DNA from: Aradus depressus
Lineage: Eukaryota > Arthropoda > Insecta > Hemiptera > Aradidae
Direction: 5' to 3'
Assembly: GCA_963662175.1 (NCBI GenBank)
Contig: OY759215.1
Span: 10,219,079-10,283,078 of the forward strand
Length of the DNA: 64,000 nt
In this document: positions 1 through 9,775 of the stretch, piece after piece
How positions within the stretch are numbered: the stretch's first letter is position 1
Layout: each line of letters starts with the position of its first letter
Notes under the pieces: generated by a model
Seen by the model: the letters and a program-made list of their open reading frames with translations, nothing else
What the model was told of the DNA's origin: nothing
Databases searched by the model: none
Position numbers and translations under genes: made by a program

Positions 1-814
1 AAATATATATAAACAGAATCAAAACCTGCTTTTCCGAAAAGGAAACTTTTGTTTTCCTCTCGAAAATGGTAAGAGTTCGTGTATCTCTTAACTTGTCTAA
101 GCTACAATTCTTATTTGTGAATTGTATCTTTTACAAAAAATAATAATAATAAATTAAAATAATAATAAAAGAAAAATATATTCATAATGGAAAAAAAGCT
201 TTGATTTTTTCATCATATATATACGTATATATACATTTTTTTTTTTAATTTATACTATCAACAGCATTCATGTTTATAAATACGAATTTTTTAACACATA
301 GTAATAAAAAATACAAGACACGTTTTACGTTATTCAAAACTTACAGAAATGTCGATTTCCCATTGAACGAACCCACCATATTAAATCTTAAATTTAGAAT
401 TATTGTAAAATGATATCAATATCATTTCTACTTAAATTAATTATCTTCTTTTCTATGTCAAAAAAATACATTTTAATTTAAAGAAAAAATTTCAATTTAT
501 AAAAAAAAAAGGTAAAATAATAAATAAATTTAGGAACGTATAACGATTAGAAATAGTGTATTTTTGTATACTGATTATCCAAAATTACATGATGCTCTTA
601 ACAGTAATTTAAATAGAAATTTGAGATCCGAAATATGTGCTTAATTAGTAGTCAGTTCTAAACAGTAGCACGCAGTTCTACAAATATATCGAGGTTATTT
701 AGAATAACTTTACAGTATTACGAGAAATATACATAGAACTTCGTAATACAAATTTGATATAAACTAAATCTATTATTCATAACAAATTATATATAATATA
801 TACTATTTTATTTA
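1..814. other. AT-rich non-coding stretch downstream of KDM2
   Basis: The stretch is strongly AT-rich, with many A and T runs and no substantial open frame on either strand. It lies 3' of the minus-strand KDM2 gene. No F-box or leucine-rich-repeat coding sequence, which would complete a standard KDM2, could be seen here. Confidence 0.6.
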
Positions 815-816
815 TA

Positions 817-1207
817 CAGGATATCCCAACTAAAGTGGCCACCATAGGCACCTTGGAAACTATCAGAGCTACAAGAGACTTCCAATGGGGTGGGGGTGGG
901 GGATCTAACGTTATTATACCTCAACAAATAAACGTAGTGTAGAGAATCGGTCAACAATTAAATGCGATAATTAAATGACATTTCATATATGAAATAAATT
1001 TCATGTACACAACTCAGAATACAACTTTTTTCTGAGGTAAATGTATACACGAAAAATGTATATTTTCCCGTTAAACATTATCTGATGAATACTCAATATG
1101 CTATAGCGAAGGATACATAGTGAATTCATAAAAATATATGATATGAAAATGGGAGTTCTTTAAAGTTCTTGTAATTTTAGTGTGGCCACTCTAATTGGAG
1201 CATCCTG
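817..1207. mobile_element. Mariner-like MITE with 28-bp imperfect terminal inverted repeats
   Basis: The left end at 815-842 begins TACAGGATATCCCAACTAAA and continues to GTGGCCAC. The right end at 1182-1209 is its inverted copy, matching at 23 of 28 positions. Both ends are bounded by TA, the target duplication expected for Tc1/mariner-type insertion. The 391-bp body has no transposase, so it is a non-autonomous element. It lies about 110 bp beyond the KDM2 stop codon. Family assignment rests only on the TA target and terminal sequence style. Confidence 0.6.
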
Positions 1208-1315
1208 TATACTGAATCTAATAAGAAAATATATTGATTAAAAAAAAAACGAAAACGCAAAATATATATTAAAAAAAATAATAATACTTGATAAAAACTG
1301 GTCGGGGTGAGGTGC

Positions 1316-3433
1316 CTATGAGTTGGATGGGGGAGAGCGGGGACTGGGTGGGGGGGAGGGGTCCCCGTCAGACTCTATGGGAGGACTGGGAGGTTCCCGC
1401 TTGAGGAGCCCCGGCAGTCCGTTGGTATCCACCCTCCCGTCCGACCACCGCTCCTCCTCGTCCCTCTCCGGAGGGGGTCCCTTCAACCGCTTGTCCTGGG
1501 ATCCGGAGCTGTCCGAGTCACAGCTCTCAGACTCCTCCCGCTCCCTCTTCACAGGGGTGCCCTCACTGTTGGCCGATTTGCGCCGCTGGTCCCACTTCTG
1601 CCTCGCCCTGAAGTGCCGCGGCCGGTATTCAGTGTTCTTGCCGTCTCGGACACACTTGGGACACTCCCAGCTGTTGGGCAGGTCCTCGTTGATGACTCCC
1701 TTGTGGTCCGGACACTGCTTGTCTACACAGTCCGGGTGGATGATTTCGTAGCAGACACTGCACTCCATCAGGGAGCTTGGCGCATCCTTGGCCATTTTAT
1801 GGACGGGTAGAACCAGTTGCTGCCCCCAGCCGTCCAGGCCACACACTGCGCAGGCCGCAGTCACCGGCAACATGGGCTGCAGACACTGCCGCATAATGCA
1901 CGTCTGCTTGGCTCGCCCCGGGCCTCCGAACTTCACCATGTCCTGACAGAAGGCACACTCCCCACAGTCGCTCTGGTGGCACGCCGCGCAGTTTTTACAA
2001 CGCGTTCGTCGCCGACGAGGACCAGCTTTGGCCTTTGCTTTAGCCCCGAGGGCGGGCATCTTCATCCGACTCTTCATTTTGTTCGGACTTAAGCCGAACC
2101 CCTTCATGATGGGCGGTCTCCTCTCAGAGGTATACTTCATGTTAGGGTTGCAGATTACGGGGAAGCCGGTTACCGAATACTCTGGAAGGTCATGCCGGTG
2201 CTGCTCCACCAGGGTCCGAACGTCCTTGATGAGTGCTACTGGGTCCGCGATCAGCTCCGGGATGTTCTTCTTGTTAGTGGGCAGGGAGTGGAGGTAGGTG
2301 ACTATTGCTTTGATGCCGTGCAGCTCGAGCGCTGTGAGGTGGATGTGCTTGGAGGGGGGCTCCATGTCGGCACAGTCTCGGAGGTGGCTCCGACCTAGCA
2401 GCACGTTCACGTACCGCACAAGGACGTACCACAGCATTTCCGTGAAGAACGGATACCGGTATTTGCTCGGTACGTGAGTCGCCTCCTCCACGTTCGCTAT
2501 CCTAATCTGCTTATCGATACCGTATGAATGCAAGAAGTTGCCACCAAAAACCAGAGAATCTTTCGGAGTGAAAACAGCGTGAATCCAACCAGTTGGAATA
2601 AAAAAGGTATTTCCTTCGTAAAGTGTAATTCGACAACACTTTTCAACCGTGTCCCCAAAGAAAATATCTCCTTGTTTTCCAGACAGAATCCATTGTTCAT
2701 ACAATTTAATGTTGTGCTCAGTAGGGGGTATCAACCAGAACACTTTACAGCCACGAAGAATATGATACCAAACCGAAGAACCGCCAAAATCAATATGAAA
2801 GTCAGTATAACATCCTTTTACTGACATAAGACAATATTTTTGAACTTTGGGATAAAACATATCATCAAGAGCGTTGGTAGATTCCGTCTGGGCTTCTTTC
2901 AAATGCCGCGGCCAAACGCAATCAACCCAGTCTATTTGCCGCACTATAGAAGGGGTTTGAATATAATTTTCTAGTTTCGTATGACTAAATTCCAAAGAAA
3001 TTACATTCAACAATTTTTCTTTAGTTGGATCGTCATAATACCGCTGCCATTCTTTCATTGTCATCTCGAAATTCTTTTGAGTACTAACATCCATCACGTC
3101 TAATGTTCTTCGCGACCCAACACAAAACCGAACATCGTTGACACTGAAATTTGGGCTAGGTACATGTAAGCCGAGGCCAGCCTTTTCTTTAAATAATAAC
3201 GGAGTATTAAAACCATGTCTCTGAAGATATGTAATGTTAAAATCGCAACCTTGCATTTCCCTAACATAAGACTGAGTATAATTTTCACTTTCCAATTTTT
3301 CTTGAAGATTAAAAGATCGCTTACCGTCTAATTCCTCGTCATTAAGAGCCCAATCATCGGTATATAGTTTACGTTCCTTCCGATCTCGTAGTTGCCTCTT
3401 CGTCAGAGACATTGTAGACGTTGTTTTAGACAT
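1316..3433 (-). CDS. KDM2: KDM2-type lysine-specific histone demethylase, intronless, lacking F-box and LRR
   Basis: One uninterrupted 705-codon frame. The JmjC core spans about residues 145-310. It shows the Fe(II) facial triad His213, Asp215 (in HID) and His285, plus Thr210 and Lys230 at the 2-oxoglutarate positions of the family. A CXXC zinc finger at about 475-520 has the full cysteine set and the KFGGPGR motif, which in KDM2 proteins binds unmethylated CpG. A PHD finger follows at about 528-594 (C528, C531, C558, C561, H566, C569, C591, C594). The tail is acidic and proline/serine-rich and ends at TAG. KDM2 enzymes demethylate H3K36me1/2 in the nucleus. Family members are usually above 1,100 residues and end in an F-box and leucine-rich repeats; both are absent. 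It could be a short isoform exon, a retrocopy, or a genuine truncated paralogue. Demethylase chemistry is inferred from intact residues. Confidence 0.92.
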   Translation of the reverse strand: MSKTTSTMSLTKRQLRDRKERKLYTDDWALNDEELDGKRSFNLQEKLESENYTQSYVREMQGCDFNITYLQRHGFNTPLLFKEKAGLGLHVPSPNFSVNDVRFCVGSRRTLDVMDVSTQKNFEMTMKEWQRYYDDPTKEKLLNVISLEFSHTKLENYIQTPSIVRQIDWVDCVWPRHLKEAQTESTNALDDMFYPKVQKYCLMSVKGCYTDFHIDFGGSSVWYHILRGCKVFWLIPPTEHNIKLYEQWILSGKQGDIFFGDTVEKCCRITLYEGNTFFIPTGWIHAVFTPKDSLVFGGNFLHSYGIDKQIRIANVEEATHVPSKYRYPFFTEMLWYVLVRYVNVLLGRSHLRDCADMEPPSKHIHLTALELHGIKAIVTYLHSLPTNKKNIPELIADPVALIKDVRTLVEQHRHDLPEYSVTGFPVICNPNMKYTSERRPPIMKGFGLSPNKMKSRMKMPALGAKAKAKAGPRRRRTRCKNCAACHQSDCGECAFCQDMVKFGGPGRAKQTCIMRQCLQPMLPVTAACAVCGLDGWGQQLVLPVHKMAKDAPSSLMECSVCYEIIHPDCVDKQCPDHKGVINEDLPNSWECPKCVRDGKNTEYRPRHFRARQKWDQRRKSANSEGTPVKREREESESCDSDSSGSQDKRLKGPPPERDEEERWSDGRVDTNGLPGLLKREPPSPPIESDGDPSPPPSPRSPPSNS

Positions 3434-3687
3434 TTCAGACCGATTTTATAAAACAAAAAAAAAAAGTGAAAAAAAAACGTACGCCCTTCGTTTATGTTAT
3501 CAAAGTTCGCTTCGAGACGTAAACAAAAACTTTGAGAAGTTATCCTTCAAGCACACACCATTGTATTAAGTTTCTCACTCACTAACGTAAGTAAATCTAA
3601 CGAAAAAAGTCCATTTACAAGTTACGAGGCAATCTACGTATAACTAAAATAAGTTCGCGAGACAGAACGGCACAGGATTAGCTACAT

Positions 3688-3701
3688 CGGCGGCCATTTT
3701 C
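3688..3701 (-). promoter_or_regulatory. YY1-like motif in the probable KDM2 promoter
   Basis: On the minus strand the sequence reads GAAAATGGCCGCCG, close to the AANATGGCGGC motif that YY1 binds near housekeeping-gene start sites. It lies about 255 bp upstream of the KDM2 ATG in a locally GC-richer patch (3650-3770). This suggests the transcription start is near here. The assignment rests on motif and position only. Confidence 0.3.
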
Positions 3702-5282
3702 TACTTGGCGACTGTCACGAGCCCCACTCACTCATCAGATGTTCTCGCTACCCACTCTTCCCCAAATACCCTCACATTTTTAAATACAAACATTTTAATT
3801 ATTTTAATTGTTTACAATAATTTCAATTACTAAAACAATTAACAATTTATTGTACAATTGCTATTAATGCAGGCTTTATTACTAAATCGTTTCATTTATT
3901 TATTTTGTTTTATAAATGATAACTAAAATTGGCATCCTGTTCACGCGTAATGTGATCGATAACTAGTTTTTATAGTCAAATAATATTTTCTCAAAGTTCC
4001 AAGCATTATTAACAAACTGTCTATTATCATATCGTTGGTTACATTAACTTTAAATGTCTTTTCCAATGCATGTACTCAAAGTTTTTTTCATTTCAATTTT
4101 TGATTGAGATTGGAATTTCTTTTTTTATAGTTTTGTAAAAATCGATACCTGAGCACTTATCACTCCATTTAATCAGAATATTATTGGCATGAATGGAAAA
4201 TTCTTATGAACGAAATTTGTACAATAAATAATATTGTACTTTATTATTTCATTTTGAATACAGTATATTTAAATAATTGCAGCTTGTTTTGTTTCCAACG
4301 ATGGATTCGAACTGAAATTATTGTTTAATCATATATTAGGTATTTAACTTACGTATATTTTTTTTTATGCACAATTTAGTGTTCTTCGAAAAGAAATAAA
4401 AGCGAATACATTTGTGAATGTTGAATGTTATTTCTATTTTTGATTTACATAAATGTGTCATTTGCTAGTACGCATGCGCGGACTGACCTGTAAAACCATT
4501 GATCTAGTAATGACCTGTTTTTTATATATTAGTTTTTTTATGTTACTTCAACTGTTGCAGTTATTAGCCACAAGTTATGTTGTTAACTGCCGGCCGACTG
4601 CAGGTTTTTCCTGTTCTAATCATATATGGGCAGTCTGCCGAAAAATAATTCATAATAATGCCGATAAGGAGAATGCGAAACCCCGATCTTCAGATTAATA
4701 ATGCCCTAATAGTAGTTTAGATGTTGATCGATAGTTTTAAGCACAACTAATAAATTGATATAAAAATTTGTGTATGTACTTTATTTAATAAAAATAAGTG
4801 TATAATTAGTACTTTTGTTTCGTCGTTTCTTCAATGGGTTAAGCAGTTTGTTGCACAAACGTTCAAATTGAGAGAAACAAATAAAAGTAGTTAAACATAA
4901 AATTTCGTATATAATTTTCTAAAATAATGTGTAATGATACCGGCCTATTCTCAAGGGGAAGTAAATCGACAGCTCTTCTCATAATACTGATACATATTTT
5001 TCTTGAAATTCTTCGTTTAAAAAAAAAAATGTCAATGAACCACAACTCTTTACGATGAAACGTTTATGCTCTACGGAGCTATAATTTCTTTATTACTGCC
5101 ATTGAGCGTAATATATTCCTAAAGGACCGTAAATAAATTACGTAACGCTAATTTCAAAAATGTTTGACCCCCCCCCCTTCTTTCATGTCATTGTTTCGAC
5201 ATGACGGGCATTGAAGTGGAATATTGTTCTTCTAATAATCCTATTTCTAAAAGCTTTTGTACTAAGCTTGTGTTTGTTTTTA

Positions 5283-5505
5283 CGAGGTCATATTGCCTAC
5301 TACCAGAGAGCTATTTGCCGACATGAGTTCGGCTCTACTGTGGGAGTCCTAAGTTCTATGGGTCTACCCATTAACGGAGACCTGACATCGCACAGGCTCG
5401 TGACCATTGCTTAACGACATATACGAAGGGCGGCGAACCACAATTTTTTTTTACTACTAAAGGAAAACAATTTAGGACTTCGGCCTGTAGTGACCCCCCG
5501 TGTAA
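5283..5505 (-). mobile_element. Degenerate copy of the window's tRNA-derived SINE
   Basis: The stretch keeps the SINE-body words for the tail side (GAGGTCATATTGCCTACTACC), the middle (CTACTGTGGGAGTCCTAA) and the region around GACATCGCACAGGCTCG. The order matches the better copies at 44980-45338 and 49703-50004. The tRNA-like head is decayed. This is an old copy. Confidence 0.5.
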
Positions 5506-7866
5506 GATTCGTTGCATAAACAAATTCAGAGAGGAAACATTTTTGGATCCATTACAGAAATGAGGAGGGGGCCTAAAGAATTTCTTTAGGTAGTCAAGGA
5601 GTGCATAATTTGAAAGCTTACTTCAAAATCTTTTGAAAACAAGATCATTTTATTTTGTTCGCTGATTTGAGTAAGTGTAATAGAATATTTTTAAGGAGCC
5701 ATTTTGAATTAGTGAGGGATGTCAAAAAAATAAAATTAAAATATGCTTCTTTTGAAAGAACAATAAAGTGAAACTTGACCCCACTTTCCATTGGAGATTT
5801 TGAAGTTTGTGTGGATGGAAGGTGGAGTCACTGTTATTGTGGCCTTAGAAAGGGTAACTATAGCTTTCCAACGAGTCCTCTTCCAAATACCTTCAATCGG
5901 TAGAAGAGACCATATTATGGTGTTTCCAAACTGGTTCAACATGAAGTAGTTAAAAAGAGAAATGTAACTGCAAATAAACTAATTACAAAGTTAAGCCTCC
6001 CCCCTGCCTTTAACTGAAAATCAATAGGTGTAGTTCTTGGAGGGGTTTGGATTCTCTATACTTCATACAGCTGGAAAGTAAAAAACCCGAAGCAGCATTC
6101 GAAGTCCAACCACACACCGGTCCATTTCCTGCTTCAGGATCTTCGTCTCCTTTCCAAACAATCTACAATTGAAAATTATATGTTTAGTGGCTTCTTCATA
6201 CTCTGCTCATGAGCAGAGATGACTTGATGATAGCTTTAGCAATTTACATAGGTAACTGTTGATATTGCGACGGCTTGTCATATATCTAGTTCAAATAGTG
6301 CTCTAAAACTTTTCCTAATAGATACGGTTCCAAACCGTTTTACTTTTCCGGGCCTCCCCATTTTTTGAAACTTTCCCATTTAAAAAGATTTTGCCCATAA
6401 GTTTCTACTTATAATAAATCTTGTGGATGGCCCCATAAGACGGCGGACAGGACTCTAGCCTGGGGGCCCGGCGCGGCGTCATCTAGCTCGGTACTAGATA
6501 TTATGCACAACGGAAACACAAAACGTATCAACAGAAGATAGAATAGTAACTGGTTTGTCAGGAATCACAAAATCCACGAAGAACTGGGCGTTCCTCTTTT
6601 TGCAGCTCACATCGACATTTCCTTCTTCTGTTTGTGTGTAGCATGTATTTTGCTGGACGAAATAAATGTCTAACCAACTATTACTGGGCACATTATTACC
6701 CTCACATCTACTTTTTGTTTTGTTTTCGATGTTAGTGGACATTTAAAGATTTGAATCGAAAAAAGCTAGAAAAAATAAACTTTGGTACAATTTTTGATAC
6801 TATTGTAAGTTTTTATTATGTTCTTTAAGATGAAAATCCATACATTTAAACTGAAGTATTTTATTCTAAATCCTGCAGTGTTGAGCATCATGCTGCCCTT
6901 AATCTTAGGGGTAGGGGGCCCGCCAGAGATCCTGGCTGGGGACCGTGAGCTTCTGCGGACTATTTCGTACTGCGTCCATTTAGCATCAAACAAGCGAACA
7001 GACAAAAGTAACTGATTAAACAGAAATAAAAATTTTACAACGGAAATTAAGCACTTTCACCAGGCAGTATCAATAATACTACATCTTTGATGACAGGAGC
7101 GCTTCCCATTCTGTCAAGCCCTTCTTTTTCAGCGCATTGCTCTCTTTACCCAACTGTACGGGCGTTTTTTTTTATAAAAAGACTTAACGAACATAAACAA
7201 ATTAACACTTTTACTGCGTTAGGAGACTTGAAAGTTTTATACTAGAATTTTCCATTGTGAAATTCACTTAAGTTTGGTGGCCATTTTGAGGGAGATCGAT
7301 GAGATCATATTGCCCCGTAATCCGATTCATCCTCAATAGGAACGTTAGTACCACTAGGCAGGTGTCCAGTAATAAGGTGTTAGAAAACTACTGAAATATC
7401 CGTAGCGAACTTGATGTCCATGATCCGAAATAGATTGTCATCCAGTCATATTTTCAGATCGTCTTTATCAATTCTGCACAAATTTCAATAAGGTACTGTG
7501 ACTGCGACAGTGTTCGAATAAAAAAGAGAAAAGTTTCAAAGAATCTCTTTATTGAAACAAAACTAGACTATATCATAAATAAAAAATAAAATAAAAGCAA
7601 GTGAAAAACGAAATGAAAAAAAATAAAGCATAATCATTCCACTTCAAGAGGGCACCCAAAAGAAATATATTTCCAGCGAATGTTTATTCTCTTGGTGAGT
7701 ACTTAGATTTAATAAGTCCGCCACACATTTTTATATTTTATCTCAATTATATGAAAAAATGAAGCAGGTTGAATTTTTGAACAATAGTACATAAATGGAT
7801 CAAAATAAAGCTTATTTGGTCTATTCAATCCCGCGAAAGGAATTGGGATCGTGCGATATTTAGTTT

Positions 7867-8313
7867 AGGAGCTACAGCGGTTTTTGTGAAAGCAGTTTTT
7901 GTACCTACCAAAATACAATTTTAAAGCATTTATTTGTAAAAAAAAAATTGTAAATTAAATGAATAATATAGAAATTAATCATTTTCAATGTTTTTTTTAG
8001 ATAAAAATTGCATTTTTATTACCATCCGAACTGAAAGGCACTTTCTTTCTCCTGGAATTGGAATAAAAGTTTAGATTTTCTGCCTTCCTGTTATGGTTTA
8101 CATAATTCTTTTTTTTCAACTGAGATTAACTATCTCCGCTTATTCATTTGTATGAAATATTGTATTGAATATATTTTTACATGGAGTCCTACTCAACGAA
8201 GATATTATACATTCAAAATGTAATAATTCGGAAAATAAATGTTATACAATTTTAATTTTCTTAGGTAGGAAGAAATTCAAATTTTTCTTGCAGTAAAACC
8301 GTTGTAGCTCCTT
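7867..8313. repeat. Imperfect inverted repeat, possibly an old MITE
   Basis: AGGAGCTACAGCGGTTTT at 7867-7884 is matched in inverted orientation at 8295-8313. A second inverted pair lies just inside, at about 7901-7922 and 8247-8269. Weaker inverted similarity seems to extend outward to about 7800 and 8380. The interior is AT-rich without a reading frame. A decayed foldback element is the simplest reading. Confidence 0.4.
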
Positions 8314-9682
8314 TAAAAAAATGTCATTCTAATTTCTTCTAAGAAATTGAATTGACGAAAAGAGCTTTTATTAGAGCCATTCTGAAATAAATTGGGAATA
8401 GAGTATTTTGGAAAAAAATATCGCAATCACCAGAGAAATCAATCTACTTTTAGAAACGATATCTCAAATTAGAATTATTCATCAAATATAAAGGATCTAG
8501 AAAAGAAACATCACTTTTCGATATTCTTCAAAAATTCAGTCCCTTATATTTCCGTTTATAATTTAGTTTTTAAAAAAATAAAAAAAGTTGGGCATGTTGC
8601 CAGATCTATTAAACCTATGTACCCACAAAGTTTGAGTCGGAAAACCTTTTTTTCTTCTAAGTGGTCCTCTTGATGTTGGAATGAGCCATATATAATAGAA
8701 ATTAGAACTAAATCTAATAAATAATATAACAATTTGATTTACTTATTTTAAAAATAAGTATTTTACTACAATACAGGATCAATAAATAATATATATATAT
8801 TTATTTATTTATACAATAATATAAAAAATATTACGACAATATAAAATCAATTACGACAAATGATCAAATAAAATTACATTTAGAAAATCAATATCAAATA
8901 AGCACTTACATAGAAAAAAATATATATAAAAAGATAAAGAAAGAATCAAAATCACAGTAATACAATGAACATCAAAATTTATCGGGGTTCTGGCAGAATT
9001 CAACAGTAGCTAATATGAATTCCCTCAAATATAAATAATATGTTTTATGCCAAGTATGTAAAACCCGAAGTATCGACAAGAAATTTTATATATGGGTCGA
9101 GAAGTTTTTGAGTAAGACAACTATTAAATTTCAATCAAATTGGCCAAAAGTCTAATAACTCTTATTAGGAATGTGAAGTGCCAGTGTAGTTATTTTCAGT
9201 CAAATCGACAGCAAAGGCTAATCTTTTTTACAATTTGCATTTAAAGTTTAGCTCTAGTTATTCTTACCCATAGTAAATTTTGCCATCTACATCTTAATTA
9301 TTCTGCTCCATGCCTGAGTTAATTCGGCCAATTGAAAAAAAAGTATCTGCCACAAAACAATTTAAAAAATGTATAAAAAAAAATAACAATATCAATAATT
9401 GACTTTTAAAAAAAATCTGAAATTTGACATTGAAATAAATAATCTAACGATAGCTAGTAGCCATTTTGTTGATTACTGTTGATATTAAGAGGTAGCAAAA
9501 ACAGTTAAATAAATAAGAGAACAAAATAACCATAAAATCTGTGTCACCTTCTTTGAACACCAATATATTCGAATGTTCATTTAGTAAAAAAAAAAATATA
9601 TATATATAAATTTTTGACTAAAATTTCGATTAGAATAATTCGAATTATTTATCATCGTTCAAAAAGGAAAAAATAAAAATAA

Positions 9683-9775
9683 TTAAGCAAATTCCTCCAT
9701 TGGTTCAGGCTCGCTGAAGCGAACAGCTATACTTTTCAAAGTAGGAGGCAAATTTTCTGGAGTTGTGTCATAAAT
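9683..9775 (-). CDS. NSMCE3: NSMCE3 terminal coding exon
   Basis: 30 codons plus TAA. It begins IYDTTPENLPPTL after acceptor TTGTAG and ends PMEEFA. The position and the D..P pattern match the C-terminal end of the MAGE domain. Confidence 0.85.
   Translation of the reverse strand: MYDTTPENLPPTLKSIAVRFSEPEPMEEFA

Larger units (their letters stand above)
3434..9682. other. Intergenic region between KDM2 and NSMCE3
   Basis: About 6.2 kb of mostly AT-rich DNA. It holds the putative KDM2 5' region near 3.4-3.8 kb, a SINE relic near 5.3 kb and an inverted repeat near 7.9-8.3 kb. A short terminus-like motif with a C-run near 5.13-5.18 kb resembles ends of arthropod DNA-transposon repeats. Two GC-rich patches at about 6.42-6.49 and 6.90-6.96 kb are unassigned. 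Short open frames here (for example an 82-codon minus-strand frame at 6494-6742) show no recognisable domain. Confidence 0.5.

Noticed and set aside
1323..2398. Several plus-strand open frames of 65-142 codons opposite KDM2
   Set aside because: They are antisense shadows of the GC-rich half of the KDM2 frame and have no domain similarity.
4453..4698. 81-codon plus-strand frame with a CGCATGCGCG motif upstream
   Set aside because: Hydrophobic low-complexity translation without homology or splice context; the NRF1-like palindrome alone is not enough to call a gene.
6494..6742. 82-codon minus-strand frame with several cysteines
   Set aside because: Protein-like composition, but no recognised domain, no signal peptide and no supporting exons nearby.
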